Positions 31,125-40,604 of a DNA stretch of 64,000 bases are shown in pieces (the stretch's first letter is position 1; the number at the start of each line of letters is the position of its first letter). Made by a program: the position numbers and the translations under genes. The notes beneath the pieces are model-generated. The model had not been told where the DNA came from. It saw only the letters and a program-made list of their open reading frames with translations, and made no database searches. This DNA is from Alteromonadaceae bacterium M269. GTDB lineage: Bacteria; Pseudomonadota; Gammaproteobacteria; Enterobacterales; Alteromonadaceae. Location of the stretch: positions 1 through 64,000 of the forward strand of contig SMNZ01000003.1 of NCBI GenBank assembly GCA_004353515.1. The letters are read 5' to 3'.

Positions 31125-31798
31125 AAATAACGCATGCGATGATATTAGCCGCTGGGCGAGGGCAACGAATGAGCCCTTTAACAGATACAAAACCTAAGCC
31201 TATGATTGAAGTGGCCGGTAAACCTCTCATTGCCTATCACCTAGAGCGCTTAGCAAGCTTGAATATTCGCCATGTAGTTATTAATCATGCATGGCTAGGC
31301 GAACAAATTTGCCAGTATGTGGGTGACGGAAGTCAGTGGGGACTTAATGTTAGTTTCAGTAGCGAAGCCCCTGCTTTAGAAACTGCTGGTGGCATTGCTA
31401 AAGCACTTCCTGAATTAGGAAGTGAGCCTTTTATTGTCATTAATGCTGATATTTGGACAGATTTTGACTTAGATATTCTCGCCAAGACAGAATTACGCCA
31501 GGAAGACAAGGCGCATCTAATATTAGTGGATAACCCTGAACACCATCCCAAAGGAGATTTTAGCTTAGCTAATGGACGAGTATTAGAATTTAAAGACGGC
31601 GAATCTTACACCTTTTCAGGGATGGCCATTTATCGACGTGAGTTCTTTGAAAGTGTGCCTGTGAGACCTGAGCCTCTGGCTCCATGGTTGAAGCACTGGA
31701 TCGCTGAAGGAAAAGTGAGTGGCAAACATTATCAAGGTAAGTGGTGTGACGTGGGGACGCCACAAAGGCTTAACACATTAAATGAGGAATTATCCTAA
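31121..31798 (+). CDS. murU: N-acetylmuramate alpha-1-phosphate uridylyltransferase
   Basis: A 225-residue nucleotidyltransferase with the signature LAAGRGQRMSPLTDTKPKPMIEV, then VINADIWTDFD and the C-terminal KWCDVGTPQRL. With AmgK it forms the cell-wall recycling route from MurNAc to UDP-MurNAc that bypasses de novo synthesis and its fosfomycin-sensitive step. GTG start overlapping the amgK stop; its own stop overlaps the djlA start (TAATG). Confidence 0.93.
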   Translation: MKITHAMILAAGRGQRMSPLTDTKPKPMIEVAGKPLIAYHLERLASLNIRHVVINHAWLGEQICQYVGDGSQWGLNVSFSSEAPALETAGGIAKALPELGSEPFIVINADIWTDFDLDILAKTELRQEDKAHLILVDNPEHHPKGDFSLANGRVLEFKDGESYTFSGMAIYRREFFESVPVRPEPLAPWLKHWIAEGKVSGKHYQGKWCDVGTPQRLNTLNEELS

Positions 31799-32679
31799 TG
31801 CCCATTTGGGGAAAAATACTAGGTACGCTGTTTGGCTTTATGTTCGGCCGAATACCTGGAGCAGTATTGGGTTTTATCGTTGGCCATATGTTCGATAAAG
31901 GGTATAGCCAAGACTTTAATCGGATGGGAGGTTTCGGCAGGTTCTTCTCGGATCAAGATGAATTTCAGAGCCAGGCTATTTTTTTTCATGCGTTATTCTC
32001 TGCGATGGGCCATGTTGCTAAAGCGAATGGGCGAGTAACACCAGAAGAAATTAAGTTAGCGACTAACTTGATGGATCAAATGGGATTAGAAGGCGATGTG
32101 CGAAGTGAAGCGCAAGAAGCTTTTCGAGAAGGTAAAGAAGCGGACTTCCCATTAAAATCAACCTTGAAAGATTTTAAAGAATCCTGTCATGGTCGTCGGG
32201 ATATTCTTCAAGTTTACTTAGAGATTCTGATTCAAGCAGCGTTCGCAGATGGCAATCTGGACTCTCAGGAAATGCAGGTGCTTGAAAATATCGCTAAGCA
32301 CTTGGGTTTTAGACGGAATGAATTACTCTATCTGATTAGTGTTTATGAAGCCGAGTTGCGTTTTCGCCATGCGGGCAGAGGTTCGAGCTCGAACCGCAGT
32401 AATTCTAGAAGCGGCTTTAATGGCAGAAGACAACAGCAATACCAACGACAAGCTTATAGCGAAAGCCAGTCTTTAGCTGACGCTTATCGTATTTTAGGTA
32501 TTGATAAATCAGCAGATGATAAACAAATCAAGAAAGCTTACAGAAAACTCATGAGTGAAAACCATCCAGATAAGCTGGTATCGAAAGGCCTACCAAAACA
32601 AGCAATGGAACTTGCGAAAAACAAGGCCCAAGATATTCAAGCTGCTTACGAGATGATCAAAGCTAAAAGAGGATTTTAG
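31798..32679 (+). CDS. djlA: Membrane-anchored co-chaperone DjlA
   Basis: A 293-residue DnaJ-like protein. A glycine-rich N-terminal membrane segment (LGTLFGFMFGRIPGAVLGFIVG) is followed by a TerB-like helical domain (about 55-185), a Ser/Arg/Gln-rich linker, and a C-terminal J domain with the HPD motif (SENHPDKLVSKG). It would stimulate DnaK at the inner membrane. It is coupled to murU by a one-base overlap. E. coli encodes djlA next to lptD in the same way. Confidence 0.95.
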   Translation: MPIWGKILGTLFGFMFGRIPGAVLGFIVGHMFDKGYSQDFNRMGGFGRFFSDQDEFQSQAIFFHALFSAMGHVAKANGRVTPEEIKLATNLMDQMGLEGDVRSEAQEAFREGKEADFPLKSTLKDFKESCHGRRDILQVYLEILIQAAFADGNLDSQEMQVLENIAKHLGFRRNELLYLISVYEAELRFRHAGRGSSSNRSNSRSGFNGRRQQQYQRQAYSESQSLADAYRILGIDKSADDKQIKKAYRKLMSENHPDKLVSKGLPKQAMELAKNKAQDIQAAYEMIKAKRGF

Positions 32680-32698
32680 CTTTGATTCGACCTTACTG

Positions 32699-33121
32699 TT
32701 ACTTATTGGGTAATCCGTAATTATTACTTTCTATATCACCTTGTAAGAAACCATTTTCAACAAATGCCCAAATAGCACCAATAATGGGAATTATACCTAT
32801 AAGAATCCACCATGCAGACTTATTTCGGTCGTGCCAACGTTTTGCTGCAATAGCTAACGATGCCCAAAATAGCGGAATATAAAGAACCATAGTGACTACT
32901 GACAGTACAGCTTCTGTTAACCCAATTAAGGCGCCAATAAAGGCTACTAAAAAGATGAAAATACCATAGCCTAATGTCAAGCTTAAGATTGATAACCAGT
33001 AAGTTTTTCTTCTGATACGACCTTGAAATGAAAATAAGATTTCAGAGATTGTATAAGTGGCGATCTGTGCGTTGGGATTTAGCAGTTCTGATTCGGGACT
33101 TGAGTATGCATTCTCAGACAT
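32699..33121 (-). CDS. DUF805 membrane protein
   Basis: A 140-residue inner-membrane protein of the DUF805 family, function unknown. A cytosolic N-terminus of about 25 residues precedes LFSFQGRIRRKTYW, the family's entry motif. Three or four membrane segments follow, with AAKRWHDRNKSAWW between them. The start has GGAG upstream. It is convergent with djlA. Confidence 0.88.
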   Translation of the reverse strand: MSENAYSSPESELLNPNAQIATYTISEILFSFQGRIRRKTYWLSILSLTLGYGIFIFLVAFIGALIGLTEAVLSVVTMVLYIPLFWASLAIAAKRWHDRNKSAWWILIGIIPIIGAIWAFVENGFLQGDIESNNYGLPNK

Positions 33122-33211
33122 CCATTTCTCCTTGTATTGAGAGTGTTTACTTGAGCTGCTGATTCTACAGGGTGCAGCTTACGGATTCAAATTGTTAGAG
33201 TGCCGCCTAAA

Positions 33212-33835
33212 TTAAAACGCTTGCGGCAAAATAGTCGCCTTTTTCAGGATTATCGGTTCTATTGGTACGTCATTCCAACCTGTATTTTCATCGACATCGG
33301 TTTCAACGGCTGACATGGCGTCTACAACTTCATAGCCTTCGGTGACTGTTCCGAAAACTGTATAACCCCAACCACTTCTTCCTGGATCGAGCGTGGTATT
33401 TTTATTCATATTGAAGTAGAACTGTCGATCTGCTGAATGTGGATCACGTTCACGCGCCATGGCTACTGTGTATAAAACATTTTTCAGGCCGTTGCCTGAT
33501 TCATTGAAGATTTTGCCTAAAACGGGCTTTTTCTTCATATCGACATCATAACCTCCTCCTTGCACGACGAAGTCTTTGATAATGCGATGGAAGATAGTGC
33601 CGTCATAGTTATATTTGCTGGCGTAGAGTAGGAAGTTATTGGAGGTGATGGGGGCTTTGTTTCTGTCTAACTCAATGATGATATCACCCATACTGGTTTC
33701 TAGTTTCACCCTAGGGAATAAGTTATGAGGTTGAATTTCAGAGCCATCATTTTTTTTCTTTTGGGCTTCTGAAGGGAGGCTTAAAAATAATGAAGACAAT
33801 AGCAATAAAAGCAAAGGGAAACGGCTGACAAACAT
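33212..33835 (-). CDS. Cyclophilin-type peptidyl-prolyl isomerase, exported
   Basis: A 207-residue prolyl isomerase with a signal peptide (MFVSRFPLLLLLLSSLFLSLPSEA) when started at 33835. The cyclophilin core runs from VKLETSMGDIIIELD through YDGTIFHRIIKDFVVQGGG and VAMARERDPHSADRQFYFN to GYTVFGTVTEGYEVVD. An ATG at 33895 adds 20 residues and overlaps rlmG by 50 bp, so it was not used. Periplasmic location is inferred from the signal. The PpiA type is likely. Confidence 0.9.
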   Translation of the reverse strand: MFVSRFPLLLLLLSSLFLSLPSEAQKKKNDGSEIQPHNLFPRVKLETSMGDIIIELDRNKAPITSNNFLLYASKYNYDGTIFHRIIKDFVVQGGGYDVDMKKKPVLGKIFNESGNGLKNVLYTVAMARERDPHSADRQFYFNMNKNTTLDPGRSGWGYTVFGTVTEGYEVVDAMSAVETDVDENTGWNDVPIEPIILKKATILPQAF

Positions 33836-33845
33836 GATAAAACTC

Positions 33846-34988
33846 TTAACCTTTTTTAATAGCGGATAAAATACTGAATTTTTTATTAGATGCAACTACT
33901 CGGCAATTACCAAAGTGCTTTTTGAGGACGTTGAAGTAACCGAGGTGGCGGTTGCACACAATGCGTAACTCTCCTCGAGGCCTTAGGGCTCGTTTTGCAT
34001 CTGAGAACATTTGTTTTGCAATATGCTCAGTGATGGTGTTTTGTTGATGAAAGGGAGGGTTACACAGCACTAAGCCTGCTTTGGCTTGTTTGATATGTGC
34101 AAGACAGTTTCCTGCTGTGAAGGTACAGAGTTGTTCCTGTTCTGGCATATTCCTTTGTACATTAAGTCGCGCGGATTCAATAGCCATCGTGCTCTCGTCA
34201 ACAAATTCTAAACTGTTGATATCACCTTGAGCTAATACATTCAGGCCAATAACCCCGTTACCACACCCTAAGTCAATAACATCTAAATTATGACAAGATG
34301 GGATATGTTGAAGGAAGAACCTGGCACCAATATCAAGTTGTTGTCTTGAAAATACGTTGGCCAAGTTATGTATGGTGTAATTCGTTTGCTCTTGTTTCCA
34401 AACGGTTGGATAGGGGCTTGGATGATCTCTGTCCCCTGTGGGGGTACAAAAAATCAGGCGAGATTTCTTTTTAGCGAGGGAAGTCGTCGTAGGTCCCAAG
34501 TACTTTTCGAATAACGCTAGGGTCGATTTATGAATTGCTTGTGCTTTGCCAGCAGCTAAAACAATAGTGTTGTTGGTGACTATTTTTTGCAGATCAATAA
34601 GTTGCTGCTCAAGTAAAGCATTCGCTTTTGGGACCTTTAGCAAAACAAAATCTACAGGTGCAGTGAGTGTTTCTATTGAACGGATATAGTTAATGCTTTG
34701 GGGAGAAAAACCGTTTAAAGCTAAGTTTTGTTCAAACGCTTTTTGTGCAATAAAGGAATCACTGACCCATTGTATCGATTGATCTTTAAACCAACATCCT
34801 AGTGCGCCGAATTCGTCGTTGAATATCGCTAAACGCGTGTTTGGCGTCAGTACATAGTTGTCAGTGATGTGCTGAATGATGTACTCATCGGCGGAATCCC
34901 AAGCTTGCCAGCTCTTGTGTTGCCGCTCTTTAGGATACTGATATAGCGTTAAAGTTTTATCAAAGAGCGAAAGCGAAGTGTTCATCAT
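33846..34988 (-). CDS. rlmG: 23S rRNA (guanine-N2) methyltransferase RlmG
   Basis: A 380-residue methyltransferase with a duplicated fold. The degenerate N-terminal half is followed by a SAM-binding half with VIDLGCGNGVIGL and the catalytic LVLCNPPFHQ. The C-terminal NRHLGYFNVLKKHFG.CRVVASNKKFSIL matches RlmG, which modifies G1835 of 23S rRNA, more than RsmC. Two adjacent ATGs at 34988 and 34985 are both possible. It lies directly upstream of the cyclophilin gene. Confidence 0.88.
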   Translation of the reverse strand: MMNTSLSLFDKTLTLYQYPKERQHKSWQAWDSADEYIIQHITDNYVLTPNTRLAIFNDEFGALGCWFKDQSIQWVSDSFIAQKAFEQNLALNGFSPQSINYIRSIETLTAPVDFVLLKVPKANALLEQQLIDLQKIVTNNTIVLAAGKAQAIHKSTLALFEKYLGPTTTSLAKKKSRLIFCTPTGDRDHPSPYPTVWKQEQTNYTIHNLANVFSRQQLDIGARFFLQHIPSCHNLDVIDLGCGNGVIGLNVLAQGDINSLEFVDESTMAIESARLNVQRNMPEQEQLCTFTAGNCLAHIKQAKAGLVLCNPPFHQQNTITEHIAKQMFSDAKRALRPRGELRIVCNRHLGYFNVLKKHFGNCRVVASNKKFSILSAIKKG

Positions 34989-35104
34989 AGGTATGTTTAG
35001 GAGACAACAAATAGAGCATTTTCGCGTATGATACTCATGTGAATAAAAGAGTCGACCATTTTTAACCGAGCTCTGAAACTAGTGCCTTGAGGTAGAATGG
35101 GTAT

Positions 35105-35719
35105 ATGTACCAAAGTGATTTTTTCTCCGAATCGATAGCCGACAGTATTGCTAACCTTCCTCAGGCGGAACTTATCTATATTCCTGATTTTATGACTAAA
35201 GGACAGGCAAGTTTTTATTATTCAGAGCTTGAGCGAACACTGCCCTGGCGGCAAGAAACTATTAGGATATATGGCAAAGAAATGCTAACGCCTAGGTTGC
35301 AATCCTGGCATGGCTATATTAATACGGACTATCAATACTCAGAGCTTACAATGAGTTCGAATCCTTGGACACAAACGCTCTTGGATATCAAAACACAATG
35401 CGAATCTAGGCATAAAGCGACATATAATAGTGTGTTGGCAAATCACTATCGTGATGGCGATGATGCAGTTGGATGGCATGCGGATGACGAACCGGAGTTA
35501 GGAAATCAGCCTGTGATCGCTTCTGTAACGCTAGGTTGTGAGAGAACTTTTAGTTTAAGGCATAACCTAACTAAACAGCGAATCGACTTGGAGCTGGAAA
35601 GTGGTAGTTTGTTGATTATGGCAGGCCCAACGCAACAATATTGGCAGCACACTATTCCACGCCGTAAAGGCATAAAGGAAGGCCGGATTAATTTAACATT
35701 CCGTTATATTTATCGTTAA
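35105..35719 (+). CDS. alkB: AlkB-like 2OG-Fe(II) dioxygenase
   Basis: A 204-residue DNA/RNA repair dioxygenase of the AlkB superfamily, closer in layout to the ALKBH2/3 type than to E. coli AlkB. Iron ligands are in VGWHADDE (His and Asp) and QHTIPR (His). RINLTFRYI supplies the 2-oxoglutarate arginines, and NSVLANHYRDG precedes the core. It would remove alkyl groups from bases by oxidation. No Ada box or lesion-response operator was looked for in detail. Confidence 0.88.
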   Translation: MYQSDFFSESIADSIANLPQAELIYIPDFMTKGQASFYYSELERTLPWRQETIRIYGKEMLTPRLQSWHGYINTDYQYSELTMSSNPWTQTLLDIKTQCESRHKATYNSVLANHYRDGDDAVGWHADDEPELGNQPVIASVTLGCERTFSLRHNLTKQRIDLELESGSLLIMAGPTQQYWQHTIPRRKGIKEGRINLTFRYIYR

Positions 35720-35770
35720 GATAAAGAATATTAGAGTAAATCTTTAAACTAAAATTGAGGTACAAGTTCT

Positions 35771-36082
35771 TTGGTTATTCAGCAAAAAATAGAACAAAAG
35801 CTTTTGGCAGAGTATCAGCCTGCCCATCTTCAAGTGATTAACGAAAGCGGGAATCATAACGTTCCTGCTGGTTCAGAATCCCACTTCAAAGTCGTTATGG
35901 TTTCAGATATTTTTGCGGGTAAAAGGCTTATACAAAGGCATCGGCTGATCAATAGTTTGCTCAAAGATGAATTAGCCAATGATATTCACGCACTTGCCTT
36001 ACATACCTATACACCTGAAGAGTGGGAAAAACAGTTTGGAGAATATCCAACATCTCCCAATTGCTTAGGTGGTGGTAAATAA
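35771..36082 (+). CDS. bolA: BolA family protein
   Basis: A 103-residue Bol[19 protein letters not shown] and [13 protein letters not shown], then [13 protein letters not shown], are BolA signatures, including the His residues used for [2Fe-2S] sharing with monothiol glutaredoxins. It aligns over its length with E. coli BolA. A TGA at 35756 blocks upstream extension, so the start is the TTG at 35771, with GAGG 10 bases before it. Confidence 0.93.
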   Translation: MVIQQKIEQKLLAEYQPAHLQVINESGNHNVPAGSESHFKVVMVSDIFAGKRLIQRHRLINSLLKDELANDIHALALHTYTPEEWEKQFGEYPTSPNCLGGGK

Positions 36083-36231
36083 GGGGCATCAGCGGGGTTC
36101 AATAAGGTGGCTCTTTGAGCAAAAGTTTACGATGATCCCGCTTTATTATGAGGTAACAATTTCAATTTGCGGTGAGTTTTGTTAAAAACATCCCAACATA
36201 ACAAAAATTAACTAAAGCGCTGTACGTCTTA

Positions 36232-36750
36232 ATGTCTTCATCTTCTTTTTCTTTGCAGCTATTTTTGGACGCCATTAATCGCAAGCTTTGTCATGTGATT
36301 AGCTGGTTTACTCTGATTATGGCTGTTTTAACCTTGCTTATTGTTGTCTTGCGTTACGGTTTTGGGACAGGTTGGATTGCCATGCAAGAATCTGTTTTGT
36401 ATCTGCATGCCGCAGTGTTTCTTTTAGGTTCAGCGCATACTCTGAAAGCTGATGAGCATGTTAGGGTTGATATTTACTACCGAAAATTCAGTGAATCACG
36501 AAAGGCATTAGTTAATTTAGGAGGGACGCTTTTGTTAGCTCTTCCAGTGAATTGCTTTATTTTCATTATGAGCTGGAGCTATGTCACTGATTCCTGGCGT
36601 TTGCTAGAGGCTTCACAGCAAAGTGGGGGCTTACCTTTAGTCTTTGTTCTAAAAACCTTCATATTAATCTTCGCGGCAACGATGACGCTACAGAATATTG
36701 CTGAAGCTTTAACTTCTATAAAGAAAATAAAAAGTGAGAGGGTAGATTAA
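36232..36750 (+). CDS. TRAP transporter small permease (DctQ)
   Basis: A 172-residue membrane protein with four predicted segments, the DctQ subunit of a tripartite ATP-independent periplasmic transporter. VLRYGFGTGWIAMQESVLYLHAAVFLLG and KADEHVRVDIYY are subfamily blocks. Its stop overlaps the start of the large permease gene by one base (TAATG). No good ribosome site is seen at its own start. Confidence 0.93.
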   Translation: MSSSSFSLQLFLDAINRKLCHVISWFTLIMAVLTLLIVVLRYGFGTGWIAMQESVLYLHAAVFLLGSAHTLKADEHVRVDIYYRKFSESRKALVNLGGTLLLALPVNCFIFIMSWSYVTDSWRLLEASQQSGGLPLVFVLKTFILIFAATMTLQNIAEALTSIKKIKSERVD

Positions 36751-38123
36751 TGGAATATATGTCTCTCTTATTATTTTTAGTGGTCTGTGTCGTCTTATTA
36801 CTCGGTTATCCAGTCGCCTATTCATTGGCAGGAACGGCATTGATCTTTGCGGGCGTTGGTATAGTTACCGGGAATTTCGAAGTCGCATTTTTACAAACAC
36901 TGCCAAATCGTCTCTTTGGCATTATGAATAATCAAACCTTATTAGCTGTTCCTTTGTTTGTTTTCATGGGAATAACACTCGAAAAGTCCAAAGTGGCAGA
37001 GAACTTATTAACGTCTATTTCGGCATTATTTGGTCGATTTAATGGTGGATTAGCCGTTGCCGTTATTTTAGTGGGTATGTTGCTAGCAGCCAGTACGGGT
37101 ATTGTTGGTGCAACAGTCGTGACGATGGGACTTTTATCTTTGCCCAGCATGCTAAAACGTGGTTACGACCCTGCATTTGCATCCGGTAGTATTGCCGCAA
37201 CAGGTACGCTAGGACAAATCATACCGCCTTCTATTGCACTCGTTATTTTGGGTGATGTGCTTTCTAGTGCGTATCAACAGGCTCAGTTAGATATGGGCAT
37301 TTTTTCACCTGAATCAGTATCGGTAGGAGACTTATTCGTTGGTGCCATTATTCCAGGCTTGCTGCTGGTCATGATGTATTTGCTTTACGTTATAGGTAAG
37401 AGCTTATTGGATAAATCTGCGACTGGAGGGATTGAATATCAAACAGTTACAGATTCTACAAATCTAAAAGAAATCTTATCGGCATTATTACCGCCGTTGT
37501 TACTGATATTGGTTGTTCTTGGTTCCATTCTCGGTGGTTACGCAACACCGACCGAAGCCGCTGGTGTTGGCGCCTGCGGAGCACTAGTGATTGCATTAAT
37601 AAGAAAACAAATGACCTTTTCCCGATTACAGGAAGTCATGCTGAGCACCACTAAAGTGACGTCCATGGTTTTTCTGATTTTAATCGGTGCATCTATTTTC
37701 TCTGTGGTGTTTCGTGGATATGGCGGAGAAGAATTGATTGAAGGTGTTTTCTCAAGTTTGCCGGGCGGTACGTTCAGCGCCATCTTACTTGTGATGGTGG
37801 TGATATTTTTATTGGGCTTTATTCTCGACTTTATTGAAATCACTTTCGTTGTGGTTCCTATTGTAGGGCCTGTTCTACTCGCTATGGGAGTCGATCCTAT
37901 ATGGTTAGGGATTATGATTGCGGTTAACTTACAAACATCCTTCTTAACGCCGCCGTTTGGGTTTGCCCTGTTTTACCTGAGAGGGGTAGCTCCTGATTCA
38001 GTAAAAACCAGTCAAATCTATAAAGGTGTTATCCCCTTTATTGCTATGCAAATATTGTTGCTGGTGGCGATAGCCGTTTGGCCAGAGCTTGTCACTTGGT
38101 TGCCAGAAAAGGTGTATGGCTAG
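36750..38123 (+). CDS. TRAP transporter large permease (DctM)
   Basis: A 457-residue inner-membrane protein with about twelve segments, the sodium-coupled transport subunit DctM. Marks include LLGYPVAYSLAGTAL, the GGLAVAVILVGMLLAASTGIVGATVVTMG core, and ATGTLGQIIPPSIALVILGD. A stretch of about 20 residues between the repeats (QAQLDMGIFSPESVSVGDLF) is common in the mannitol/2-oxoacid subgroup. It is coupled to the small permease and precedes the binding-protein gene by about 105 bp. Confidence 0.95.
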   Translation: MEYMSLLLFLVVCVVLLLGYPVAYSLAGTALIFAGVGIVTGNFEVAFLQTLPNRLFGIMNNQTLLAVPLFVFMGITLEKSKVAENLLTSISALFGRFNGGLAVAVILVGMLLAASTGIVGATVVTMGLLSLPSMLKRGYDPAFASGSIAATGTLGQIIPPSIALVILGDVLSSAYQQAQLDMGIFSPESVSVGDLFVGAIIPGLLLVMMYLLYVIGKSLLDKSATGGIEYQTVTDSTNLKEILSALLPPLLLILVVLGSILGGYATPTEAAGVGACGALVIALIRKQMTFSRLQEVMLSTTKVTSMVFLILIGASIFSVVFRGYGGEELIEGVFSSLPGGTFSAILLVMVVIFLLGFILDFIEITFVVVPIVGPVLLAMGVDPIWLGIMIAVNLQTSFLTPPFGFALFYLRGVAPDSVKTSQIYKGVIPFIAMQILLLVAIAVWPELVTWLPEKVYG

Positions 38124-38228
38124 AGTGAGTTAATTCGTTTATTCTATGCGCGTTATCCTTCAAAGTGCCAAGTGCTAGTTAGAGTATTTGGCTACCTCGA
38201 ATATTGCTTTCTATGGAATAAGAATATC

Positions 38229-39338
38229 ATGACTAATAAAAATAGATTGATAGCTACAGCGTTGACCTTAGTTTCTTTGTTGGCTCTCACCGCGTGTGGG
38301 AACAATGCAGAACAAGCGACTAGCTCGCCTTCAGCAGGGCAGCCGCCACAAGAGACGTTTGAGTGGAAACTTGTGACATCTTGGCCTAAGAACTTCCCTG
38401 GTTTGGGACAAGGCCCTGAGACATTTTCCCGTTATGTAGAAGAAATGTCTGGTGGAAGACTAAAGGTTAAAGTTTACGGTGCTGGTGAGCTTGTTCCAGG
38501 TTTTGAAGTATTTGATGCTGTTCGATTAGGCACTGTAGAAATGGGACACTCAGGCGCTTATTACTGGAAAGGTAAGATGCCTGCCGCGCCTATATTTTCT
38601 GCTATTCCATTTGGCATGAACTCTCAAGAAATGAACGGCTGGTTGCACTATGGTGGTGGCTTAGAGTTGTGGCAGGAGCTTTATAAGCCGTTTGGTGTTA
38701 TTCCATTCTCTGGAGGTAATAGTGGTGTCCAAATGGCAGGTTGGTTTAAGAAAGAAATCAATTCTGTTGAAGATTTAAAAGGTCTTAAAATGCGTATCCC
38801 AGGGCTGGGAGGGGAAGTTCTGCAAAAGCTCGGTGGACTACCAGTGACCTTAACGGGCGGTGAGTTATTCACCTCTCTACAGACGGGAGCTATTGACGCG
38901 ACTGAGTGGGTTGGGCCTTATAATGACCTTGCTTTTGGTTTGTATAAAGCGGCAGATTTTTATTATTACCCTGGTTGGCATGAGCCAGGGACAGCCTTAG
39001 AATTTATCGTTAACGAGAAGGTATTCAATGCTTTGCCTAAAGATTTACAATCTATCGTTAAGGTTGCGACGCGTGCTGTGAATCAGGATATGTTGGACGA
39101 ATACACTGCACGAAATAATAATGCGATGGAAAAACTTATTGAAGAGCACGGTGTTGAAATGCGTCCATTACCTGATGACGTAATGCAAGCTCTGAAACAA
39201 GCAACAGAAGAAGTGATCGCTGAGCAAAAAGCTGCGGACCCGATGTTTGAGAAAGTCATGACATCGTATCAAGATTTCTACAACAAGATTAAAAAATACC
39301 ATCGTGTTTCAGAGCAAGAGTATTATTTAAAGCGGTAA
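38229..39338 (+). CDS. TRAP transporter substrate-binding protein, TakP-like, lipoprotein
   Basis: A 369-residue periplasmic binding protein with the DctP fold. Starting at the ATG at 38229 gives a lipoprotein signal with the lipobox LTAC; an ATG at 38172 would prepend an unlikely 19 residues. GNSGVQMAGWFKKEINSVEDLKGLKMRIPG and GAIDATEWVGPYNDLAFG, and YYYPGWHEPG, match the TakP/2-oxoacid and monocarboxylate subgroup that binds sodium and pyruvate-like acids. The ligand is therefore probably a 2-oxo acid, by family analogy. Most DctP proteins are soluble, so the lipid anchor is a point of note. Confidence 0.92.
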   Translation: MTNKNRLIATALTLVSLLALTACGNNAEQATSSPSAGQPPQETFEWKLVTSWPKNFPGLGQGPETFSRYVEEMSGGRLKVKVYGAGELVPGFEVFDAVRLGTVEMGHSGAYYWKGKMPAAPIFSAIPFGMNSQEMNGWLHYGGGLELWQELYKPFGVIPFSGGNSGVQMAGWFKKEINSVEDLKGLKMRIPGLGGEVLQKLGGLPVTLTGGELFTSLQTGAIDATEWVGPYNDLAFGLYKAADFYYYPGWHEPGTALEFIVNEKVFNALPKDLQSIVKVATRAVNQDMLDEYTARNNNAMEKLIEEHGVEMRPLPDDVMQALKQATEEVIAEQKAADPMFEKVMTSYQDFYNKIKKYHRVSEQEYYLKR

Positions 39339-39419
39339 CGACGGCAAAATCATCTGTTCAGAGTTGTTGCTGCCGCACACATGCGTAAAATGACGCAAAT
39401 TTTTTTAGGAGCAAGATAA

Positions 39420-40604
39420 ATGGTTATTAAACCAAAAGTTCGTGGTTTTATTTGTACAAATGCACACCCTGTTGGTTGCGCAGCTAATGTACAACAGCAA
39501 ATTGCCTATGTTCGTGAGCAGGGCAAAGCAGAAACGGATATGACCCCAAAAAATGTATTGGTTATCGGTTGCTCTACAGGTTATGGCTTAGCATCACGTA
39601 TTGTTTCGACATTCGGTTACGGGGCTAAGACGCTCGGTGTTTGCTTTGAAAAGTCACCGACAGAACGTAAGACTGGCACTGCAGGCTGGTACAATACAGC
39701 CGCATTCCATCAAGAAGCTGATGCTGCTAATGTTTATGCGAAAACATTAAATGGCGATGCGTTTTCTAATGAACTTAAAGCAGATGTCATTGCGGCTATC
39801 AAAGAAGATTTAGGACAAGTTGATCTCGTTATCTACAGCTTAGCTTCTCCGCGTAGAACAGACCCTGAAACAGGAGAAGTCTATAAGTCGACTCTTAAAC
39901 CAGTAGGCAAAGACTACAAAACGAAAACTTATGATACTGACAAAGATTTGGTTCATGATGTTGAGCTAGAAGCAGCGAATGAAGACGAAATCTTTAATAC
40001 TGTTAAAGTTATGGGTGGCGAAGATTGGGAGCTATGGCTTCAAGCGCTTTCTGATGCTGATGTTCTTGCTGATGGATGTAAAACTACCGCTTATACCTAC
40101 ATAGGGAAAGAGCTGACATGGCCTATTTACGGACATGCGACTATTGGTAAAGCGAAAGAAGACTTGGATCGTGCTGCCACTTCTATTACTAGTAGCTTGT
40201 CGAATAAAAATGTAAAAGCTTATGTGTCTTCACTCAAAGCACTAGTAACTCAAGCGAGTTCAGCGATTCCAGTGATGCCTCTGTATATTTCATTGATATA
40301 TAAAGTGATGAAAGAAGACGGAACACACGAAGGTTGTATCGAGCAAATCAAGGGCTTATTTGCTGAGAAACTCTTACTTGATTCACCTGAAACAGATGAT
40401 GACAATCGCTTGCGTATGGATGGCAAAGAAACTAACGATGCGACTCAAGCTAAGATTAAAGCGCTTTGGGATAATGTCACGCAAGACAACTTCCATGAAC
40501 TAAGTGATTATGCTGGTTATCATCATGAGTTTTTAAGACTATTTGGTTTTGATATTTCTGGCGTTGATTATGACGCTGATGTTTCGCCATTAGCAGATTG
40601 GTAG
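39420..40604 (+). CDS. fabV: Enoyl-[acyl-carrier-protein] reductase FabV / trans-2-enoyl-CoA reductase
   Basis: A 394-residue NADH-dependent reductase for the last step of fatty-acid elongation. The start MVIKPKVRGFICTNAHPVGCAANV is the family's. VLVIGCSTGYGLASR binds NADH, and KTTAYTYIGKELTWPIYGHATIGKAK carries the catalytic Tyr-x8-Lys. FabV enzymes are triclosan-tolerant relative to FabI. AGGAG lies 8 bases before the ATG. It appears monocistronic. Confidence 0.95.
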   Translation: MVIKPKVRGFICTNAHPVGCAANVQQQIAYVREQGKAETDMTPKNVLVIGCSTGYGLASRIVSTFGYGAKTLGVCFEKSPTERKTGTAGWYNTAAFHQEADAANVYAKTLNGDAFSNELKADVIAAIKEDLGQVDLVIYSLASPRRTDPETGEVYKSTLKPVGKDYKTKTYDTDKDLVHDVELEAANEDEIFNTVKVMGGEDWELWLQALSDADVLADGCKTTAYTYIGKELTWPIYGHATIGKAKEDLDRAATSITSSLSNKNVKAYVSSLKALVTQASSAIPVMPLYISLIYKVMKEDGTHEGCIEQIKGLFAEKLLLDSPETDDDNRLRMDGKETNDATQAKIKALWDNVTQDNFHELSDYAGYHHEFLRLFGFDISGVDYDADVSPLADW

